A stretch of DNA of 64,000 bases, from assembly GCF_000313755.1 (NCBI RefSeq), contig NZ_AMZB01000084.1, positions 1 to 64,000 of the forward strand, written 5' to 3'. Shown in pieces: positions 12,553 to 23,302 of this stretch. Position 1 is the stretch's first letter, and each line of letters opens with the position of its first letter. Origin of the DNA: Pseudomonas nitroreducens TX1. Its GTDB lineage: Bacteria; Pseudomonadota; Gammaproteobacteria; Pseudomonadales; Pseudomonadaceae. Under the pieces are notes generated by a model. That model was not told the DNA's origin. It worked only from the letters and a program-made list of their open reading frames with translations, and ran no database searches. The position numbers were made by a program, and so were the translations under genes.

Positions 12553-12620
12553 GTTCGCGAGCAAGCTCGCTCCTACAGGCGCGGCCAGGGCTTTCGTGGG
12601 AGCGGACTTCGTCCGCGATA
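12553..12620. repeat. Single REP plus a second REP-type sequence
   Basis: 12553-12577 repeats the REP half found at 11212-11236 (GTTCGCGAGCAAGCTCGC then TCCTACA). 12596-12620 is another Pseudomonas REP type (GTGGGAGCGGACTTCGTCCG), self-complementary around ACTTCGT. Both sit in the gap between the cca start and the 3' end of the lipoprotein gene. Confidence 0.75.
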
Positions 12621-12656
12621 GGTCCGCATCGCGCTGGATGCCATCGCGGCGGGGGA

Positions 12657-13166
12657 TTACGGCGCGGCGGCAGGAATCTGCTGGACGAGGGCGCCGATGG
12701 CGTCTTGTAGGAGTGTCGCGCTGGCGTGGGCGGGGCTCAGGCCGGTGCTGACGGTGCCTTCCCAGAGCGTCTGTTCCTGCGCGTCGGTCAGGCGCAGGCG
12801 CAGGGTGCCGGTTTCATCGCGCAGGCGGTGGATGGCGAGGTAGGGGCCGAGCGGATTCGGCGGCGGCGTGTCGACCTTGAACTCCAGCGGCGCATCCTGG
12901 AGTGCCAGCCAGTAATAGACGCGCAACTGCGGTGTGGCGCTTTCGCGGTAGCCGCGCTCGATCAGGCCCTGGCGCACCTGGGCGTTGATCAACGGATAAC
13001 GGCTGCGGTAGGGCAGTGCATCGACGGCGTTTTCCGGTGGCATCAGCTGGAAATCGCGCAGCCCCGCCAGGCGCGCATCGGCGGGATGCGCGATCTGGGC
13101 GTGGGGGACAGGGTTGCTGCAGGTCGCGACAGCAAGGCAGAGCAGGAGAATGGCGAACAGTCGCAT
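12657..13166 (-). CDS. Putative DUF4136-type lipoprotein
   Basis: 169 aa. N-terminal hydrophobic signal ([16 protein letters not shown]) with a possible lipobox VATC; T before the Cys is unusual. The rest is a soluble domain with the RGYRE and VYYWLALQD pattern seen in DUF4136 lipoproteins. Start placed at 13166 because it opens the signal peptide; the frame is open 18 codons upstream. It matches the small gene between cca and spoVR in P. aeruginosa. No function is known to me. Confidence 0.7.
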   Translation of the reverse strand: MRLFAILLLCLAVATCSNPVPHAQIAHPADARLAGLRDFQLMPPENAVDALPYRSRYPLINAQVRQGLIERGYRESATPQLRVYYWLALQDAPLEFKVDTPPPNPLGPYLAIHRLRDETGTLRLRLTDAQEQTLWEGTVSTGLSPAHASATLLQDAIGALVQQIPAAAP

Positions 13167-13224
13167 GGCGGTCTCCAGCGGGGTTGCCGCCATGCTTGTC
13201 GCGCCCACTGCGTCGGTCAACCGA

Positions 13225-14778
13225 TCAAATGGGTGGGATGATCAGGTCGAGACGCGGGTAGCCCTCCTCGCTGTCGCGTTCACCCTTTGGGGGCATATGG
13301 AAGGTATTGACGATGTTCTCGCCCTGAAGGGTTTCCAGGTGGATGTCGAAGCCCCACAGGCGGTGCAGGTGCTTGAGCACGTCGTCGGTGGATTCGCCCA
13401 GGGGTTTGCGGTCGTGCTGCTGGTGGCGCAGGGTCAGCGAGCGGTCGCCACGGCGGTCCACGTCCCATATCTGGACGTTCGGTTCGCGGTTGCCGAGGTT
13501 GTACTGGGCGGCCAGGGTTTCGCGGATCTTGCGGTAGCCGTCATCGTCGTGGATGGCGTCGACCAGCATGTCGTCCTTCTGGTCGTCGTCGAGGATGCTG
13601 AACAGCTTGAACTCGCGGATCACCTTGGGCGAGAGGAACTGCAGGACGAAGCTCTCGTCCTTGAAGCTCTTCATGGCGAACTTGATGGTGGCCAGCCAGT
13701 CGCTGCCGGCGATGTCGGGGAACCAGCGCTTGTCTTCCTCGGTGGGGTTCTCGCAGATGCGGCGGATATCGCGGTACATGGCGAAACCCAGCGCATAGGG
13801 GTTGATGCCGCTGTAGTAGGGGCTGTCGAAGCCGGGTTGGTAGACGACGCTGGTGTGGTACTGCAGGAACTCCATCATGAAGCCGTCGCTGACCAGGCCT
13901 TCGTCATAGAGGTCGTTGATCAGGGTGTAGTGCCAGAAGGTCGCCCAGCCCTCGTTCATGACCTGGGTCTGGCGCTGCGGGTAGAAGTACTGCGCGACCT
14001 TGCGCACGATGCGTACCACCTCGCGTTGCCAGGGTTCGAGCAGCGGGGCGTTCTTCTCGATGAAGTAGAGGATGTTTTCCTGCGGCTCGCTCGGGTAGCG
14101 GGCCAGGCCTTGCTCCTTGTCCTTGCCGCTTGCCTTGGGGATGGTCCGCCAGAGGTCGTTGACCTGGCGCTGGATCTGCTCCTCGCGCTCCTTCTGGCGC
14201 TGCTTCTCTTCCTCGGCAGAGATCGGGTAGGGCCGCTTGTAGCGGTCCACGCCGTAGTTCATGAGGGCGTGGCAGGAGTCCAGCAGGTCCTCCACCGCAT
14301 CGATGCCGTAGCGCTCCTCGCACTTGTTGATGTAGGACTTGGCGAACACCAGGTAGTCGATGATCGAGGTGGCGTCAGTCCAGGTGCGGAACAGGTAGTT
14401 GCCCTTGAAGAAGCTGTTGTGCCCGTAGCAGGCGTGGGCGATCACCAGCGCCTGCATGCACTGGGTGTTTTCTTCCATCAGGTAGGCGATGCACGGATCG
14501 GAGTTGATCACGATCTCGTAGGCGAGGCCCATCTGGCCGCGCTTGTAGTTCTTTTCCGTGCTGAGGAAGTGCTTGCCATAGGACCAGTGGTTGTAACCGA
14601 TGGGCATGCCGACCGAGGCGTAGGCATCCATCATCTGCTCGGCGGTGATCACCTCGATCTGGTTGGGGTAGGTGTCCAGCGCGTAGCGCTCGGCGAGACG
14701 GCTGATCTCGCGGTCGTATTGCTGGATCAGCTCGAAGGTCCACTCCGAGCCGGTGGCGATGGGCTGACGCTTGCTCAT
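13225..14778 (-). CDS. SpoVR-family protein (YcgB)
   Basis: 517 aa SpoVR/YcgB family, starts [18 protein letters not shown]. Conserved features include [25 protein letters not shown] and [12 protein letters not shown]. The biochemical role is unknown; the gene is linked with prkA and yeaH across many proteobacteria and belongs to starvation/stress regulons. Its ATG overlaps the yeaH stop by 4 bp, so the two are coupled. The frame extends 89 codons upstream inside yeaH, which is not the real start. Confidence 0.93.
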   Translation of the reverse strand: MSKRQPIATGSEWTFELIQQYDREISRLAERYALDTYPNQIEVITAEQMMDAYASVGMPIGYNHWSYGKHFLSTEKNYKRGQMGLAYEIVINSDPCIAYLMEENTQCMQALVIAHACYGHNSFFKGNYLFRTWTDATSIIDYLVFAKSYINKCEERYGIDAVEDLLDSCHALMNYGVDRYKRPYPISAEEEKQRQKEREEQIQRQVNDLWRTIPKASGKDKEQGLARYPSEPQENILYFIEKNAPLLEPWQREVVRIVRKVAQYFYPQRQTQVMNEGWATFWHYTLINDLYDEGLVSDGFMMEFLQYHTSVVYQPGFDSPYYSGINPYALGFAMYRDIRRICENPTEEDKRWFPDIAGSDWLATIKFAMKSFKDESFVLQFLSPKVIREFKLFSILDDDQKDDMLVDAIHDDDGYRKIRETLAAQYNLGNREPNVQIWDVDRRGDRSLTLRHQQHDRKPLGESTDDVLKHLHRLWGFDIHLETLQGENIVNTFHMPPKGERDSEEGYPRLDLIIPPI

Positions 14779-16046
14779 GCGACGAGCCTCCTCTGGAACA
14801 GCTCGCGGAACACCGGGTAGATGTCCGAGGCGGAGACGATCTGCTGCTGGGAAAAACTGTCCTCGAAGGTTTCGCGGATCTTGTCGTACTCGAACCACAG
14901 CGCCTGGTGTTCGCGGGGGGTGATCTCGACGTAGGTGTAGTACTGGACGAACGGCATGATCTGCTTCATCAGGATGTCGCGGCAGACCGGCGAGTCGTCG
15001 TTCCAGTTGTCGCCGTCCGACGCCTGGGCGGCATAGATGTTCCATTCGTTGGTGGGATAGCGCTCGACCATCACCTCCTGCATCAGTTTCAGGGCGCTGG
15101 AGACGATGGTCCCGCCGGTCTCGCGGGAATAGAAGAATTCTTCCTCGTCCACTTCGCGGGCGCTGGTGTGGTGGCGGATGAACACCACCTCGATCTTCTC
15201 GTAGTTCCGCTTGAGGAACAGGTACAGAAGGATGAAGAAGCGTTTGGCGATGTCCTTGGTGGCCTGGGTCATGGAGCCGGAGACGTCCATCAGGCAGAAC
15301 ATCACGGCCTTCGAAGTCGGGTTGGGCTGCTTCACCAGCAGGTTGTACTTGAGGTCGAAGGTGTCGAGGAACGGTACCTTGTCGATGCGCGCGCGCATGG
15401 CGGCGACCTTCTGTTCCAGTTCCTGAATATCGCCGAGGTTGTCCGGTTCCTCGCGCTTCAGGCGATCCAGTTCCGCCAATGCCGCGCGCAATTTGCCGCG
15501 GGTGGAGCCGGACAGGGCGATGCGCCGCGCGTGGGCCGAGCGCAGGGTGCGGACGATGTTGATGCGCGAGGGGTTACCCTCGTTGCTGATGCCGGCGCGC
15601 ACGGTCTTGAAGGTATCGCTGCCGGTGAGGTGGCGCTTGACCAGGTTGGGCAGTTCCAGGTCCTCGAACATGAAGTCGAGGAACTCCTCCTGGGTGATCT
15701 GGAAGACGAAATCGTCCATCCCGTCGCCCTGGTTGCTCGCCTTGCCGGCGCCGCGGCCACCGCCGCCGCCCTGGGGGCGCGGGATATGTTCGCCGGTGGT
15801 GAATTCCTTGTTGCCGGGGTGGATTACCGTCTGGCGGCCGCCACGGCCATGGTGCAGGACCGGCTCGTCGATATCGCGGCCAGGAATACTGATCTGCTCA
15901 CCGTGTTCCATGTCGGTGATGGAGCGGCGGCTGACGGCCTCTTCGACGGCCTTCTTGATGTGTTCACGGTAACGCCGCAGGAAGCGCTGGCGGTTCACCG
16001 TGCTCTTGTTCTTGCCGTTCAGACGCCGGTCGATGACGTAGCTCAT
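14775..16046 (-). CDS. yeaH: YeaH/DUF444 family protein
   Basis: 423 aa, UPF0229. The N-terminal half is charged with a glycine-rich stretch (about 85-110). The C-terminal half is a von Willebrand A-like region with the metal-site pattern DVSGSM. In E. coli yeaG and yeaH are co-expressed under sigma-S and nitrogen starvation. Middle gene of prkA-yeaH-spoVR; it may act as partner of the kinase PrkA, which is inference. Confidence 0.92.
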   Translation of the reverse strand: MSYVIDRRLNGKNKSTVNRQRFLRRYREHIKKAVEEAVSRRSITDMEHGEQISIPGRDIDEPVLHHGRGGRQTVIHPGNKEFTTGEHIPRPQGGGGGRGAGKASNQGDGMDDFVFQITQEEFLDFMFEDLELPNLVKRHLTGSDTFKTVRAGISNEGNPSRINIVRTLRSAHARRIALSGSTRGKLRAALAELDRLKREEPDNLGDIQELEQKVAAMRARIDKVPFLDTFDLKYNLLVKQPNPTSKAVMFCLMDVSGSMTQATKDIAKRFFILLYLFLKRNYEKIEVVFIRHHTSAREVDEEEFFYSRETGGTIVSSALKLMQEVMVERYPTNEWNIYAAQASDGDNWNDDSPVCRDILMKQIMPFVQYYTYVEITPREHQALWFEYDKIRETFEDSFSQQQIVSASDIYPVFRELFQRRLVA

Positions 16047-16149
16047 GAATGCTCCTCAGGGCCTGCTGCGCAGCGGCGTGGAGCCGCCACGGACAGGTCC
16101 GAATGCGACGGCGACCGGCGCGGCGGAATACCGCCGCGCCGATGGCAGA

Positions 16150-18072
16150 CTACTGCGACTTGCGAACCCGCAGATACCATTCCGACAACAGGCGCACCTG
16201 CTTCTCGGTGTAGCCGCGCTCGACCATGCGTTTGACGAAGTCGTTGTGCTTCTGCTGATCCTCCTTGCTCGCCTTGGCGTTGAAGCTGATGACCGGCAGC
16301 AGGTCCTCGGTGTTGGAGAACATTTTCTTCTCGATCACCACTCGCAGCTTCTCGTACGACAGCCAGCTGGGATTCTTGCCGTTGTTGCCGGCGCGGGCGC
16401 GCAGCACGAAGTTGACGATCTCGTTGCGGAAATCCTTCGGGTTGCTGATGCCGGCCGGTTTCTCGATCTTCTCCAGTTCCTCGTTGAGGGCGGCGCGGTT
16501 GAGGATTTCGCCGGTTTCCGGGTCGCGATATTCCTGGTCCTGGATCCAGAAGTCGGCGTACAGCACGTAGCGGTCGAAGATGTTCTGGCCGTACTCGCTG
16601 TAGGACTCCAGGTACGCGGTCTGGATTTCCTTGCCGATGAACTCGACGTAGCGCGGTGCCAGGTATTCCTTCAGGAAGCGCAGGTAGCGCTCGCGGGTCT
16701 CCGGCGGGAACTGCTCCTGCTCGATCTGCTGCTCCAGCACATAGAGCAGGTGTACCGGGTTGGCGGCGACTTCATGCGGGTCGAAGTTGAACACCTTGGA
16801 GAGGATCTTGAAGGCGAAGCGGGTGGAAAGCCCGGACATGCCTTCGTCGACGCCTGCGGTATCGCGGTACTCCTGGATCGACTTGGCCTTGGGATCGGTG
16901 TCCTTGAGGTTCTCGCCGTCGTAGACGCGCATCTTCGAGTAGATGTTGGAGTTCTCCGGCTCCTTCAGGCGCGACAGCACGGAGAACTGCGAGAGCATCT
17001 TCAGGGTGTCCGGCGCGCAATGGGCGTGTGCCAGGGAGCTGTTGATCAGCAACTTGTCATAGATCTTGATCTCGTCGGAGACGCGCAGGCAGTACGGCAC
17101 CTTGACGATGTAGATCCGGTCGATGAAGGCCTCGTTGTTCTTGTTGTTGCGGAAGCTGTGCCACTCCGATTCGTTGGAGTGGGCGAGGATGATGCCGCTG
17201 TAGGGCAGCGAACCGAGGCCTTCGGTGCTGTTGTAGTTGCCTTCCTGGGTCGCGGTGAGCAAGGGGTGCAGGACCTTGATCGGCGCCTTGAACATCTCGA
17301 CGAATTCCATCAGGCCCTGGTTGGCCCGGCACAGCGCGCCCGAGTAGCTGTAGGCGTCGGCGTCGTTCTGCGGGAATTCTTCCAGCTTGCGGATATCCAC
17401 CTTGCCGACCAGCGCGGAGATGTCCTGGTTGTTCTCGTCCCCCGGCTCGGTCTTGGCGATGGCGATCTGGTTGAGGATCGAGGGATGCAGCTTGACCACG
17501 CGGAACTGGCTGATGTCGCCGCCGAATTCGTTGAGGCGCTTGGTCGCCCAGGGCGACATCACCGAGCGCAGGTAGCGCCGCGGGATGCCGTAGTCCTCTT
17601 CGAGGATTGCGCCGTCTTCGTCCGGGTTGAACAGCCCCAGGGGCGATTCGAACACCGGCGAGCCCTTGATGGCATAAAAGGGCACGTGCTCCATCAGTTG
17701 CTTGAGCTTTTCGGCAAGGGAGGATTTACCGCCGCCGACCGGGCCCAGCAGGTAAAGGATCTGTTTCTTCTCTTCCAGACCTTGGGCGGCGTGGCGGAAG
17801 AAGGAGACGATCTGGTCGATGCACTCTTCCATGCCATGGAAGTCGGCAAAGGCCGGATAGCGGCGGATCACCTTGTTGGAGAAGATTCGCGACAGGCGGG
17901 AATCGACGGATGTGTCGAGTAGTTCAGGCTCGCCGATGGCCATCAGCATCCGCTCGGCGGCGGTGGCGTAGGCAATCTTGTCCTGCTTGCAGATGTCCAG
18001 GTACTCCTGGAGGGAGTATTCCTCTTGGCGGGTCGCTTCGAAGCGTTCCTGGAAGTGACTGAAAATGCTCAT
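16150..18072 (-). CDS. prkA: PrkA serine protein kinase (YeaG)
   Basis: 640 aa, the usual length. AAA-type P-loop GPVGGGKSSLAEKLK about residue 110-125, followed by the PrkA C-terminal kinase-like domain. Starts MSIFSHFQERFE; the upstream 44 codons of open frame are not family sequence. First gene of the stress operon; 103 bp separate it from yeaH. E. coli YeaG phosphorylates protein substrates in starved cells; the targets here are unknown. Confidence 0.95.
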   Translation of the reverse strand: MSIFSHFQERFEATRQEEYSLQEYLDICKQDKIAYATAAERMLMAIGEPELLDTSVDSRLSRIFSNKVIRRYPAFADFHGMEECIDQIVSFFRHAAQGLEEKKQILYLLGPVGGGKSSLAEKLKQLMEHVPFYAIKGSPVFESPLGLFNPDEDGAILEEDYGIPRRYLRSVMSPWATKRLNEFGGDISQFRVVKLHPSILNQIAIAKTEPGDENNQDISALVGKVDIRKLEEFPQNDADAYSYSGALCRANQGLMEFVEMFKAPIKVLHPLLTATQEGNYNSTEGLGSLPYSGIILAHSNESEWHSFRNNKNNEAFIDRIYIVKVPYCLRVSDEIKIYDKLLINSSLAHAHCAPDTLKMLSQFSVLSRLKEPENSNIYSKMRVYDGENLKDTDPKAKSIQEYRDTAGVDEGMSGLSTRFAFKILSKVFNFDPHEVAANPVHLLYVLEQQIEQEQFPPETRERYLRFLKEYLAPRYVEFIGKEIQTAYLESYSEYGQNIFDRYVLYADFWIQDQEYRDPETGEILNRAALNEELEKIEKPAGISNPKDFRNEIVNFVLRARAGNNGKNPSWLSYEKLRVVIEKKMFSNTEDLLPVISFNAKASKEDQQKHNDFVKRMVERGYTEKQVRLLSEWYLRVRKSQ

Positions 18073-18360
18073 GACGTCTCCTCGCTCGATGCATGGAGCC
18101 GGCGCCGGATCGGTCTGTGCGGGTGCGGTCGGGCTGCCAGCGCTGCCGGCGAGAATCCCCCAGAACTCCAACGGAACCTGGCCTCTGCCCTGATCCGCCC
18201 CCAATGGTCACTGCCGATTAGCCGGAAGCCGGTGTGCCGGCTCTCCCTTTTTTGGATGGCCTGAGGGAAAGGATAGTTCGTTCTTTGATGTGTAAAGGAC
18301 GAAAGCGCGAGAAGTTACAGATTTTTTGAAGGGGCTATTCCGCCCCTTTCGTAGGGGCTT

Positions 18361-18690
18361 TCAGTCAGCTTCGCCAGTGCTGGTATGCGCGGGATAGACG
18401 CTGCGCCACAGTTCGAAGCCGCCGTCGAGGCTGTAGACCTCGGAGAAACCCTGCTGGATGAAATAGGCCGCCGCGCTCTGGCTGGAGTTGCCGTGGTAAC
18501 AGACCACGACCAGCGGTGCGTCCATGTCGGATTCGCGGATGAAATCGGCCACCGAGTGGTTGTCGATGTGTCGGGAGCCGCTGATGTGGCCCGACGCATA
18601 GCTTTGCGGGTCGCGGATGTCGACGACCTGGGCGCCGCTTTCGCGCAGTTGCTGGGCCTGGTCGGGGGCGATGCGCTTGAAGTCGCTCAT
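18361..18690 (-). CDS. glpE: Thiosulfate sulfurtransferase GlpE
   Basis: 109 aa single-domain rhodanese. The active-site loop CYHGNSS (about residue 65) carries the catalytic cysteine; the N-terminal [15 protein letters not shown] is the usual rhodanese signature. Transfers sulfane sulfur from thiosulfate to cyanide or a thiol acceptor. It lies 42 bp after apaH and probably ends the lptD/surA-to-apaH gene string. Start MSDFKRI chosen over an upstream in-frame ATG. Confidence 0.93.
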   Translation of the reverse strand: MSDFKRIAPDQAQQLRESGAQVVDIRDPQSYASGHISGSRHIDNHSVADFIRESDMDAPLVVVCYHGNSSQSAAAYFIQQGFSEVYSLDGGFELWRSVYPAHTSTGEAD

Positions 18691-18732
18691 GGGGTTACCT
18701 CGCAAGGCGCGGAGCCTTTGGCCCCGCTGCAT

Positions 18733-19557
18733 TCATTCTGGTTTATCGGCGCAGCTGCAGTGGATGCGCTCGAGGGTATCGACGTTCATCAGCGTCATGC
18801 TGCCGCCCCACACACAGCCGGTGTCGAGGGCGAACAGGCCGGGGACGTCACACCGGCCTTCCAGTGCGGCCCAGTGGCCGAAGATGATCTTGCGCCCGGC
18901 GGCCTTGCGCTCGGCGTAGCTGAACCAGGGGGCGTAGCCGGGCGGCGCGGTGTCCAGGCCTTCCTTGGATTTCAGGTCGAGCTTGCCGTCGGGCGTGCAG
19001 AAGCGCATGCGCGTGAAGTAGTTGGTGATCACCCGCAGGCGTCCGATGCCGTGGAGCTTCTTGTCCCACTTGGCCGGCTCGTTGCCATACATGCCGTCGA
19101 GGAACATCGGCAGCTGGGTGTCGTCGCGCAGGGCCTTCTCGACCTCGGCGGCGCGCAGCAGCGCCTTCTCGATGGTCCATTGCGGCGGAATGCCGGCATG
19201 CACCAGGGTGATGTCGCGCTGCGAATCGTGGTGGATCAATGGCATCCGCCGCAGCCATTCGATCAGCTGCGGGCAGTCCGGCGCCTCGACGATCTCGCGC
19301 AGGGTGTCATTCTTCTTCAGGCGCTCGGCGTTGTAAGCCACGGCGATCAAGTGGAGGTCGTGGTTGCCGAGCACGCAGACCAGCGAATCGCGCATGGCAT
19401 AAAGGAAGCGCAGAGTCTCCAGCGACGCCGGGCCGCGGTTGACCAGGTCGCCGACCAGCCAGAGCTTGTCCTGAGCAGGGTCGAACTTTACCTGCTCGAG
19501 CAAGCACTTGAGCGGTTCCAGGCAGCCCTGCAGGTCGCCGACGGCGTAGGTGGCCAT
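18733..19557 (-). CDS. apaH: Diadenosine tetraphosphatase ApaH
   Basis: 274 aa. Symmetrical Ap4A hydrolase with calcineurin-type metal motifs: [14 protein letters not shown] and GNHDLH near the N-terminus. Also removes Np4N caps from RNA 5' ends in E. coli. Its ATG overlaps the apaG stop by 1 nt (TGATG), so translation is coupled. Confidence 0.96.
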   Translation of the reverse strand: MATYAVGDLQGCLEPLKCLLEQVKFDPAQDKLWLVGDLVNRGPASLETLRFLYAMRDSLVCVLGNHDLHLIAVAYNAERLKKNDTLREIVEAPDCPQLIEWLRRMPLIHHDSQRDITLVHAGIPPQWTIEKALLRAAEVEKALRDDTQLPMFLDGMYGNEPAKWDKKLHGIGRLRVITNYFTRMRFCTPDGKLDLKSKEGLDTAPPGYAPWFSYAERKAAGRKIIFGHWAALEGRCDVPGLFALDTGCVWGGSMTLMNVDTLERIHCSCADKPE

Positions 19558-19937
19558 CAGTGCAGCGCACCCGGTACGGCAAGGCGGAATGCCGGTATCT
19601 CGGCGTCGAAGTGGTGCCCGTCGGTGGCGACCATCTGGTAGCTGCCGTGCATGCTGCCGACCTTGGTCGCCATCACGGTGCCGCTGGTGTAGGTGTGGCT
19701 GGCGCCCGGTTCGATCAGCGGCTTCTCGCCGACGACGCCGGCGCCGCGCACTTCCTGCACGTGGCCGTCACCGTCGGTGATGATCCAGTGACGCGTCAGC
19801 AGCTTGGCGGCGAGCTCGCCGTGGTTGTGGAGGGTCACGGTGTAGGCGAACACGTAGCGCTGCTGCTCCGGCTGGGACTGCTCGGGCAGGTGGCGGGTGG
19901 TGACGCTGACGCTGACCTGATAGCGCGGATCGCTCAT
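19557..19937 (-). CDS. apaG: ApaG (Co2+/Mg2+ efflux-associated, DUF525)
   Basis: 126 aa immunoglobulin-like fold protein, starts [12 protein letters not shown]; the [14 protein letters not shown] and [12 protein letters not shown] segments are typical. Exact role unclear. Overlaps rsmA by 4 bp and apaH by 1 nt, the same rsmA-apaG-apaH order as in E. coli. Confidence 0.95.
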   Translation of the reverse strand: MSDPRYQVSVSVTTRHLPEQSQPEQQRYVFAYTVTLHNHGELAAKLLTRHWIITDGDGHVQEVRGAGVVGEKPLIEPGASHTYTSGTVMATKVGSMHGSYQMVATDGHHFDAEIPAFRLAVPGALH

Positions 19938-20761
19938 GCGGACGGCTCTTGTTCGGCTTCCGGGTGGGTGTCGCTGTAGCGGTTGGCCAGGCTCACGAAG
20001 TCGGCGACGCTCAGCTGTTCGGGGCGCAGGGTCGGATCGACTCCGGCGGCTTCGATGTCCTCGACGCTCATCAGCGTACGCAGGGTGTTGCGCAGCGTCT
20101 TGCGGCGCTGGTTGAAGGCTTCGCGGACGATGCGTTCCAGCACGCGATGGTCCTTGGCCGGATGGGGCGGCTCGGCGTAGGGCACCAGGCGCACAATGGC
20201 CGATTCGACCTTCGGCGGCGGGTTGAACGCGCCGGGGCCGACGGTGAACAGGTAATCCACGCGGCAGAAGTACTGCACCATGATCGACAGGCGGCCCCAG
20301 TCGCCGTTGCCCGGCTCGGCTGCCAGACGCTCCACCACTTCCTTCTGCAGCATGAAGTGCATGTCCTGGATCAGCGAGGCGTGGTCCAGGAGGTGGAAGA
20401 TCAGCGGGGTGGAGATGTTGTAGGGCAGGTTGCCGACGACGCGCAGCTTGTCCTCGGGGGCGGCGACGAGGCTGGAGAAGTCGAACTTCATGGCATCGCC
20501 CTGGTGCAGGCTGAAGTTGGGCTTCAGGCCGAAGCGATATTTCAGCTGGGGAATCAGGTCGAGGTCGAGTTCGATCACGTCGAGCTTCGCGTTGCTGTCC
20601 ACCAGGCCCTCGGTCAGGGCGCCCTGGCCCGGGCCGATTTCCAGCAGGTGCTGGCCTTCCTTGGCGGCGATGGCGCGCAGGATCTTGTGAATCACCCCGG
20701 CGTCATGCAGGAAGTTCTGCCCAAAGCGTTTACGGGCGCGGTGCTGGAAGAGTTCGGACAT
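19934..20761 (-). CDS. rsmA: 16S rRNA dimethyladenosine transferase RsmA/KsgA
   Basis: 275 aa. Dimethylates the two adjacent adenines in the 3' terminal hairpin of 16S rRNA. N-terminal [15 protein letters not shown]-binding [11 protein letters not shown] and the catalytic NLPY motif ([10 protein letters not shown]) are present. Lies downstream of pdxA and overlaps apaG. Confidence 0.97.
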   Translation of the reverse strand: MSELFQHRARKRFGQNFLHDAGVIHKILRAIAAKEGQHLLEIGPGQGALTEGLVDSNAKLDVIELDLDLIPQLKYRFGLKPNFSLHQGDAMKFDFSSLVAAPEDKLRVVGNLPYNISTPLIFHLLDHASLIQDMHFMLQKEVVERLAAEPGNGDWGRLSIMVQYFCRVDYLFTVGPGAFNPPPKVESAIVRLVPYAEPPHPAKDHRVLERIVREAFNQRRKTLRNTLRTLMSVEDIEAAGVDPTLRPEQLSVADFVSLANRYSDTHPEAEQEPSA

Positions 20762-20877
20762 CGAAGGCTCCGGAGAGCAGCCGGGCGCTGGTGGCGGCCG
20801 GCTGGAGGCGGAAAAACCATCAGTTTACCAGCCCGGCGCGGCCAGCACGAAACGCTGGCCGAACGGAGTGCCCGGGA

Positions 20878-21879
20878 TCAGCGCGCACCGGCGCCGGCTT
20901 CGGCCATCTGGTAGGCCGTTTCCAGGGCGACCTGCAGGCTGCCGCTATCGATCCGACCCGTGCCGGCCAGATCCAGCGCAGTGCCGTGATCCACCGAAGT
21001 GCGGATGATCGGCAGGCCCAGCGTCACGTTCACCGCCGCACCGAAACCCTTGTACTTGAGCACCGGCAGCCCCTGGTCATGGTACATCGCCAGCACGGCG
21101 TCGCAGTGCTCCAGGTGCTTGGGGGTGAACAGTGTATCGGCCGGCAGCGGGCCGATCAGTTGCATGCCCTCGGTGCGTAGGCGCTCCAGGGTGGGTTCGA
21201 TGATGTCGATTTCCTCGCTGCCCAGGTGGCCGCCTTCGCCGGCATGGGGGTTCAGGCCGCAGACCAGGATGCGCGGGTTGGCGATGCCGAACTTGTCGCG
21301 CAGGTCGGCATGCAGGATGCGGGTGACGCGCTCCAGGCGATTGGCTGTGATGGCGTCGGCGATCTGTCGCAACGGCAGGTGGGTGGTTACCAGCGCCACA
21401 CGCAGGCCGCGGGTGGCGAGCATCATCACCACCTGGGCGGTATGAGTGAGGTCGGCGAGGAATTCGGTGTGGCCGGAGAAGGCGATGCCGGCTTCGTTGA
21501 TCACGCCCTTGTGTACCGGGGCGGTGATCATTCCGGCGAAGTGCCCGTCCAGGCAGCCCTGGCCGGCCCGGGTCAGGGTTTCCAGCACATAGGCGGCATT
21601 GGCCGGGTTCAGCTCGCCCGGCTCGACGGCGGCTGCCAGCGGGGTGTCCCAGACAAACAGGGTGCCGGCCGGTGCGGCGGCGCGTGGCCACTGGCCGGGG
21701 CGGACGTCCTGCAGGTCGATGTTCAGCCCCAGCAAAGCGGCGCGCTGTTCCAGCAGTTCACGGCTGGCAACGGCGACCAGCGGGTGCGGCTGCGCTTTTC
21801 GGGCAAGCAACAGGCAGAGGTCGGGGCCGATGCCGGCGGGCTCGCCAGGGGTGAGGGCGAAAAGGTGGGAAGTGCTCAT
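20878..21879 (-). CDS. pdxA: 4-hydroxythreonine-4-phosphate dehydrogenase PdxA
   Basis: 333 aa, pyridoxal phosphate synthesis, oxidises 4-phosphohydroxy-threonine. N-terminal [14 protein letters not shown] and the metal-binding [11 protein letters not shown] and [15 protein letters not shown] segments identify the family. It sits 116 bp upstream of rsmA and follows surA, from which a terminator separates it. Confidence 0.97.
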   Translation of the reverse strand: MSTSHLFALTPGEPAGIGPDLCLLLARKAQPHPLVAVASRELLEQRAALLGLNIDLQDVRPGQWPRAAAPAGTLFVWDTPLAAAVEPGELNPANAAYVLETLTRAGQGCLDGHFAGMITAPVHKGVINEAGIAFSGHTEFLADLTHTAQVVMMLATRGLRVALVTTHLPLRQIADAITANRLERVTRILHADLRDKFGIANPRILVCGLNPHAGEGGHLGSEEIDIIEPTLERLRTEGMQLIGPLPADTLFTPKHLEHCDAVLAMYHDQGLPVLKYKGFGAAVNVTLGLPIIRTSVDHGTALDLAGTGRIDSGSLQVALETAYQMAEAGAGAR

Positions 21880-21963
21880 CGGGGATTCTCGAATCGGGAT
21901 TTGCAGCGAAGGGCTCTACTCTACGACGAAGCCCTTGTTCTTCGAAGCTTTCGGCGGGCAAAA

Positions 21964-21991
21964 AGAAACCCGGCCAAGGCCGGGTTTCTTC
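21964..21991 (-). terminator. Terminator between surA and pdxA
   Basis: On the minus strand AGAAACCCGGCC-TT-GGCCGGGTTTCT followed by TTTTGCC, 19 bp after the surA stop. It breaks the lptD-surA-pdxA string, so pdxA probably has its own promoter in 21880-21960. Confidence 0.85.
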
Positions 21992-22009
21992 TGGAGCGTC
22001 TGGCGCTGC

Positions 22010-23302
22010 TTACTGCTTGATCTCGACGTAGGCTTCGTCGCGGATCTGGCGCAGCCAGGCCTGCAGCTCCTCGTCGTACTTGCGTGCGCGGAGGGTCTGG
22101 GCGGCTTGTTGTTCGCGGAACTTGTCGCTGCTGTCGGTGGCGCGACGGCCAAGGACTTCCAGCACGTGCCAGCCGAACGGCGAGCGGAAGGGCTTGGTGA
22201 CCTGGCCTTGCGGCGCGTTGTTCATCACCTCGCGGAATTCCGGTACCAGGGATTCCGGGTCGACCCAGTTGAGGTCGCCACCGTTGAGCTTGGAGCCCGG
22301 GTCTTCGGAATACTTCTTCGCCAGATCGCCGAAGCTTTCGCCAGCCTGGATGCGCTCGTAGAGCTTCTCGGCCAGGCGCTGGGTCTCTTCTTCGCTGCGA
22401 ATTTCGCTGGGCTTGAGCAGGATGTGGCGGACGTGGACTTCGTCACGCAGCATCTTGCTGCCACCGCGCTTCTCTTCCAGCTTGAGGATGATGAAGCCAC
22501 CGGGGCCACGCAGGGGCTCGGTGACGTCGCCCACAGCGAGGCTACCGACCATGGTGTCGAACGGGGAGGGCAGCTGGGCGGCCTTGCGCCAGCCGATCTC
22601 ACCGCCCTCCAGGGCGTTGTCGCCGGCGGAACGGGCGACGGCCATCTGGTTGAAGTCGGCGCCCTGCTTGAGTTGCTGGTACATCTCGGCAGCTTGGCGG
22701 GCAGCGGCCTGGACGGTTTCAGGCGAGGCGCTGTCCGGAACCGGGATCACGATATTGGCCAGGCGATACTCTTCCGAGAGCTGGATCTTGCCCAGGTCCG
22801 AAGCCAGGAAGTTCTGCACTTCCTGCTCGCTGACCTGGATGCGCTCGGCAACGCGGCGCTGGCGCACACGGCTGATGATCATTTCGCGGCGCACCTGCTC
22901 GCGGGCCTCGTCATAGGACAGGCCGTCGTGGGCGAGGGCGGCGCGGAACTGCTCCAGGCTCATGTTGTTGCGCTGGGCAATGGTGCCCATGGCCTGGTTC
23001 AGCTCTTCGTCGGTGATGCGAACGCCGGAGCGGTCGCCGATCTGCAGCTGGATGTTCTCGATGATCAGACGCTCGAGCACCTGCTGGGTCAGCACGTGCT
23101 CGGGCGGCAGCGGCGCACCACGCTTCTGGATGGTTGCACGGACTTCGCGCAGGCGCTGGTCCAGCTGGCTCTGCATCACCACGTCGTTATCGACGATGGC
23201 GACCACGCGGTCCAGCGGAACCACTTCGGCGTGCACGACGGAACTTGCCAACAGCGCGCCCAGCATCAGCGGGCGCAGGGCCTTACATAGCATTGTCTTC
23301 AC
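22010..23302 (-). CDS. surA: Periplasmic chaperone/peptidyl-prolyl isomerase SurA
   Basis: 430 aa with a signal peptide ending near VVHAE, the SurA N-terminal chaperone domain and two parvulin domains (about 172-275 and 283-380). Guides outer-membrane beta-barrel proteins, including LptD, across the periplasm. I chose the GTG at 23302 ([12 protein letters not shown]) because AGGG lies about 10 nt upstream and the length then equals that of P. aeruginosa SurA; an ATG at 23293 is the alternative. The start overlaps the lptD 3' end by 20 bp. Confidence 0.95.
   Translation of the reverse strand: MKTMLCKALRPLMLGALLASSVVHAEVVPLDRVVAIVDNDVVMQSQLDQRLREVRATIQKRGAPLPPEHVLTQQVLERLIIENIQLQIGDRSGVRITDEELNQAMGTIAQRNNMSLEQFRAALAHDGLSYDEAREQVRREMIISRVRQRRVAERIQVSEQEVQNFLASDLGKIQLSEEYRLANIVIPVPDSASPETVQAAARQAAEMYQQLKQGADFNQMAVARSAGDNALEGGEIGWRKAAQLPSPFDTMVGSLAVGDVTEPLRGPGGFIILKLEEKRGGSKMLRDEVHVRHILLKPSEIRSEEETQRLAEKLYERIQAGESFGDLAKKYSEDPGSKLNGGDLNWVDPESLVPEFREVMNNAPQGQVTKPFRSPFGWHVLEVLGRRATDSSDKFREQQAAQTLRARKYDEELQAWLRQIRDEAYVEIKQ

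Noticed and set aside
18323-18352. Hairpin GAAGGGGC/GCCCCTTTC downstream of glpE
   Set aside because: The T-run is on the wrong side for glpE (on its strand the stem is followed by A residues), so it is not an intrinsic terminator for that gene.
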